The position numbers were made by a program, and so were the translations under genes. A stretch of 64,000 nucleotides of DNA, taken from assembly GCF_027571385.1 (NCBI RefSeq), contig NZ_CP085636.1:3038001-3102000 (forward strand). Direction: 5' to 3'. Each line of letters opens with the position of its first letter. The first letter of the stretch is position 1. The notes under the pieces are model-generated. The model was not told where the DNA came from. It made no database searches and saw only the letters and a list, made by a program, of their open reading frames with translations. Positions 63,301 to 64,000 of the stretch are shown here, one piece after another. The DNA is from Shewanella sp. MTB7 (GTDB lineage Bacteria; Pseudomonadota; Gammaproteobacteria; Enterobacterales; Shewanellaceae).

Positions 63301-64000
63301 TTGTCTATTTCATTCTCCATATTTGTTCATCTCTTCAAAAGACAAACACCGCAAGTTTGTCGCTTATTTTGTCAGCTTCCGACAGCGGTATTACTGGTCT
63401 TATTTCCTCAAGTGACATTCGCTGCGACACAATATGCGGTTGATATTGAGCCTGTGCCTGCTTGGGTAAAAACTGTGGAGATGGCGACGCCGGATTCGAT
63501 CCCTGTGGACGACATTGATTCAGGCAATTATTACTTACTGTTGGATAATCAAGTCAAAGTTGATGAAGATAATCCTCAGGTTCGCTTTACCCGTTTACAA
63601 CAGTTAGTGGTTAATCAGAGAGGTTTAGAACACAACTCGCAGATAGAAGTGGACTTTGATCCGCTCTATGAATCACTGACGTTTCACTCTATTTCTATCA
63701 TTCGTGATACTCAAATCATCGATAAGTTAACTGACAGTGAGATCTCTTTATTAAAACAAGAGGGTCGTATCGAGCAAGGTCTTTATGATGGGCGATTAAC
63801 GGCGAATATTATTTTAGCCGATCTACGCATCGGTGATGTCATCGACTATAGCTACTCGATTACGGGGGCGAATCCTATTTATCAGGGTATTTTTGCCTAT
63901 CGACGGGGCTTGCAGTGGTCGGTGCCACTGCACGCTCAGCATGTAAGAGTGTTATGGGGTAAGAATCAACCTCTGTATGTCAATATGAGGAACTCTCAGG
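63301..64000 (+). CDS. DUF3857 transglutaminase-like protein, N-terminal part
   Basis: Open from a TTG at 63301 (AAGGA ten bases upstream) to the window edge, 233 codons. A hydrophobic segment AVLLVLFPQVTFAA is the end of a signal peptide. It is followed by the DUF3857 pattern: WVKTVEMATPDSIPVDD, NYYLLLDNQVKV, RFTRLQQLVVNQRGLEHNSQIEVDFDP, SLTFHSISIIRD and DLRIGDVIDYSYSITGANP. Full-length members have a transglutaminase-like cysteine peptidase domain after this and sit in the periplasm or on the surface. The start is uncertain because the gene may begin at another codon. Confidence 0.82.
   Translation, partial: MSISFSIFVHLFKRQTPQVCRLFCQLPTAVLLVLFPQVTFAATQYAVDIEPVPAWVKTVEMATPDSIPVDDIDSGNYYLLLDNQVKVDEDNPQVRFTRLQQLVVNQRGLEHNSQIEVDFDPLYESLTFHSISIIRDTQIIDKLTDSEISLLKQEGRIEQGLYDGRLTANIILADLRIGDVIDYSYSITGANPIYQGIFAYRRGLQWSVPLHAQHVRVLWGKNQPLYVNMRNSQ

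Overview
This window reads as chromosomal DNA of a marine Shewanella or a close relative (Gammaproteobacteria, Alteromonadales). I base this on gene order and on how the proteins read, not on a database search: fadH / yfaE-nrdB-nrdA / HAD phosphatase-ubiG / gyrA / serC / aspartate-aromatic aminotransferase / aroA / cmk / rpsA / ihfB / lapAB / pyrF / yaiL-like is a familiar Shewanella core block. No rRNA or tRNA genes and no CRISPR array were seen.

1-19.6 kb is core housekeeping: aerobic ribonucleotide reductase with its ferredoxin, ubiquinone methylation, DNA gyrase A, serine and aromatic amino acid synthesis, CMP kinase, ribosomal protein S1, IHF-beta, LPS-assembly regulators and pyrimidine synthesis. 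The nrd promoter region carries an NrdR-like box and two DnaA boxes. 19.6-28.1 kb is a lipid-type catabolic locus: a DUF1329/DUF1302 outer-membrane pair, a divergent AraC-type regulator, an acyl-CoA ligase and an acyl-CoA dehydrogenase behind a strong palindrome. 28.1-40.6 kb mixes dacB, pssA, a TetR-controlled RND efflux operon, an EmrD-like MFS pump and a DTW-domain tRNA-modification enzyme.

40.6-50.3 kb is the most interesting functional locus: a TtrS/TtrR-like two-component system, ApbE flavin transferase, a multi-unit FMN_bind lipoprotein, a porin, and two PepSY membrane proteins, one fused to an NqrF-like ferredoxin/FAD/NADH module. Together they read as a single-membrane route carrying electrons from cytosolic NADH to a covalently flavinylated envelope protein.

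51-52.6 kb holds hmgA and a divergent MarR regulator with matching operator palindromes. 53-61 kb is an accessory stretch: a methyltransferase-HNH pair, higBA with a frameshifted toxin, hipBA, an unknown protein with a decayed mcrC, and a YeeE/YedE fragment broken by two tandem-repeat expansions. The right end has a secreted subtilase and the start of a DUF3857 transglutaminase-like protein.

Three kinds of dispersed repeat stand out. Two 266-bp MITE-like elements (10.3 and 32.0 kb) are about 95% identical; a third of the same length (37.3 kb) has different terminal inverted repeats. A modular GC-rich repeat built of mini-hairpins occurs in six intergenic regions (37.6, 47.3, 50.9, 53.3, 55.5 and 56.4 kb), with stems that covary between copies. 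Long composite copies of these modules flank higBA in direct orientation.
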